Source: Veillonellaceae bacterium SB90 (GTDB lineage Bacteria > Bacillota > Negativicutes > Selenomonadales > Selenomonadaceae). Taken from it: a stretch of DNA of 63,148 nucleotides. The stretch's first letter is position 1, and each line of letters opens with the position of its first letter. Under the pieces are notes generated by a model. The model saw only the letters and a list, made by a program, of their open reading frames with translations, was not told where the DNA came from and did not search any database. The stretch covers positions 1 through 63,148 of the forward strand of contig CABJCJ010000015.1 in the NCBI GenBank assembly GCA_902364065.1, given 5' to 3'. This document shows positions 62,538 to 63,148 of this stretch, in pieces. The position numbers were made by a program, and so were the translations under genes.

Positions 62538-62651
62538 TTACATCATCATCTGTGAAAGGAGCACACAAAAAGAAGCCAGAGAATCTGTCGTGAATCCATA
62601 CAAGACAGCAGTTTCCGGCTTCTGAATCAATGACCTGGAATCCCCGTTCAT
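62538..62651 (-). CDS. Possible 37-residue leader ORF upstream of the autotransporter
   Basis: An ATG at 62651 follows AAGGAG at a spacing of 8 and opens 37 codons ending MMM-TAA. The stop lies next to the AAGGAG used by the autotransporter, 19 bases before its ATG. The peptide (MNGDSRSLIQKPETAVLYGF and on) matches no family I know. The ORF spans the hairpin at 62571-62623, so translation could open it. A chance ORF cannot be excluded. Confidence 0.4.
   Translation of the reverse strand: MNGDSRSLIQKPETAVLYGFTTDSLASFCVLLSQMMM
62567..62623 (-). promoter_or_regulatory. Terminator-like hairpin (possible attenuator) in the autotransporter leader
   Basis: Reverse-strand AGAAGCC (62623-62617) pairs with GGCTTCT (62577-62571), and an inner CTGTC pairs with GACAG. 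TTTT follows. It lies inside the leader ORF, about 50-105 bases before the autotransporter start. Confidence 0.5.
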
Positions 62652-62820
62652 GTCGTACGCTCCTTACAAACACACCCAAAGCGCAAAAAGGTTTCCATTA
62701 GCAATGCGATAGTCTTATGCAATTACAGATGGTCCTCTGCCGCGGCTCTCCTTTCCGGACGCTTGCTCATATCCCCAACCAAAATCGTGTCACTAACTTC
62801 GTTTTCTTTTCGTTGCGAGG
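62652..62820 (-). other. Long untranslated leader of the autotransporter mRNA
   Basis: About 160 bases lie between the putative start of transcription (near 62814) and the leader ORF. They contain a GC-rich segment with the palindrome GCCGCGGC and several short inverted repeats. I did not recognise a known riboswitch class, and no gene is seen. Confidence 0.4.
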
Positions 62821-62847
62821 ATTATATCATTTATCCAAAAAAAAAAA
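62821..62847 (-). promoter_or_regulatory. Autotransporter promoter with an 11-base T tract
   Basis: Reverse-strand TATAAT (62826-62821) is preceded by GGATAAATGA and then by 11 T residues (62847-62837). The tract occupies the part of the promoter where the spacer and -35 fall, so no clear -35 hexamer is present. Confidence 0.55.
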
Positions 62848-63080
62848 CAGTGCTAAAAAATGGTTCTTTCTTATCCACAGGAATTAATATACTTTTAAAT
62901 CAGCTTTAATCCATTTTTCTTTGTTTTTCTAAGAAATACGCATATAAAGGACACAGAACGCCCTGCCCATAAGGCCTACCGGCTCCTCGAATCCTTGAAA
63001 AATAAATATTGCGACACGATTATTCTTTCATAAAGAACATATATGTATCTTCGTGTGTCTACCTGTAACATATATAATCA
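62848..63080. other. AT-rich region between the autotransporter promoter and the IS end, no gene seen
   Basis: No ORF with a start and ribosome-binding site is present. A short open stretch ending at about 63032 has no start codon. An imperfect inverted repeat (GACACGA near 63013 and TCGTGTGTC near 63052) brackets a TTCTTT-CATA-AAGAA hairpin. Confidence 0.45.
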
Positions 63081-63148
63081 AAACCACCAGTTAAACTGGT
63101 GGTTTGCTCTGGCCCTATAAGGGCCAATTACCTGTGGTAGCACCTTAA
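63081..63148 (+). mobile_element. Left end of an IS200/IS605-type element, cut by the window edge
   Basis: Two adjacent perfect hairpins are present: an 11-bp stem with TAA loop (63081-63105, AAACCACCAGT arm) and GGCCCT-ATA-AGGGCC (63111-63125), followed by ATTACCTGTGGTAGCACC. This is the usual look of the left end of IS200/IS605 elements, and I recall near-identical sequence ahead of tnpA genes. It has the same orientation as the element at the other end of the window. Confidence 0.65.

Noticed and set aside
62940..63032. Short open stretch ending LLESLKNKYCDTIILS before the IS end
   Set aside because: It has no start codon or ribosome-binding site and no recognisable family; a gene remnant is possible but not supported.

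Overview
The window looks like chromosomal DNA of a diderm Firmicute of the class Negativicutes, closest in character to Selenomonas/Mitsuokella-type Selenomonadaceae. Reasons: Firmicutes features (a T-box leader on serA, the GlgC/GlgD pair, ThiT, a comEA-comEC-holA locus) sit beside outer-membrane features (a 1044-residue autotransporter ending in Trp-Gln-Phe). Coding DNA is GC-rich, while intergenic stretches are AT-rich and carry clear sigma-70 promoters and intrinsic terminators. The genus is an inference.

Layout. 1-470: 3' part of an IS200/IS605 element. 484-4476: GltD-like flavoprotein, flavodoxin-like protein (reverse), ThiT thiamin S component and an Fsr-type MFS pump. 4486-11343 (reverse): competence/DNA locus comEA, comEC, a UvrD-type helicase with an exonuclease domain inserted in it, and holA. 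11521-15304: a small unknown gene, then divergent serine genes serA (reverse, T-box) and serC (forward). 15432-25667: a DeoR regulator, a 1572-residue PAS/GGDEF/EAL protein, a DUF4127 protein with an unknown partner, and a membrane EAL protein. 25863-38185 (reverse): glycogen operon glgC, glgD, glgP, glgB, glgA and a GH13-GH77 fusion. 38718-39323: a Tat-exported amidase. 39648-45902: rhamnose catabolism (DeoR regulator forward; rhaB, rhaA, rhaD, MFS transporter and rhaM reverse). 46138-52079: ABC exporter, unknown membrane protein, GntR regulator, manA, amino-acid permease. 52307-56457: YigZ, two PLP sulfur-amino-acid enzymes, a DNA glycosylase and a gamma-carbonic-anhydrase-like protein. 56650-59160: a 28-residue membrane protein and a FeoA-FeoB fusion. 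59384-62826: an autotransporter with a leader ORF and a T11 promoter tract. 63081-63148: left end of another IS200/IS605-type element.

How the genes work together. The glg operon encodes a full glycogen cycle: ADP-glucose supply, elongation, branching, phosphorolysis and debranching/glucan transfer. The rha operon takes L-rhamnose from uptake and anomer conversion to dihydroxyacetone phosphate and lactaldehyde. serA and serC are divergent and serA is controlled by uncharged tRNA-Ser. Two EAL proteins and one intact GGDEF domain make up a local cyclic-di-GMP cluster.

The least ordinary observations are: a histone-H1/AT-hook-like basic tail on the branching enzyme GlgB; a T11 tract inside the autotransporter promoter together with a leader ORF lying across a terminator hairpin; the exonuclease inserted within a helicase in the competence locus; a palindrome over the glgC promoter; and a 28-residue membrane protein with its own ribosome-binding site and terminator. 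No CRISPR array, rRNA or tRNA gene was seen. All functional calls come from reading motifs by eye, without database searches.
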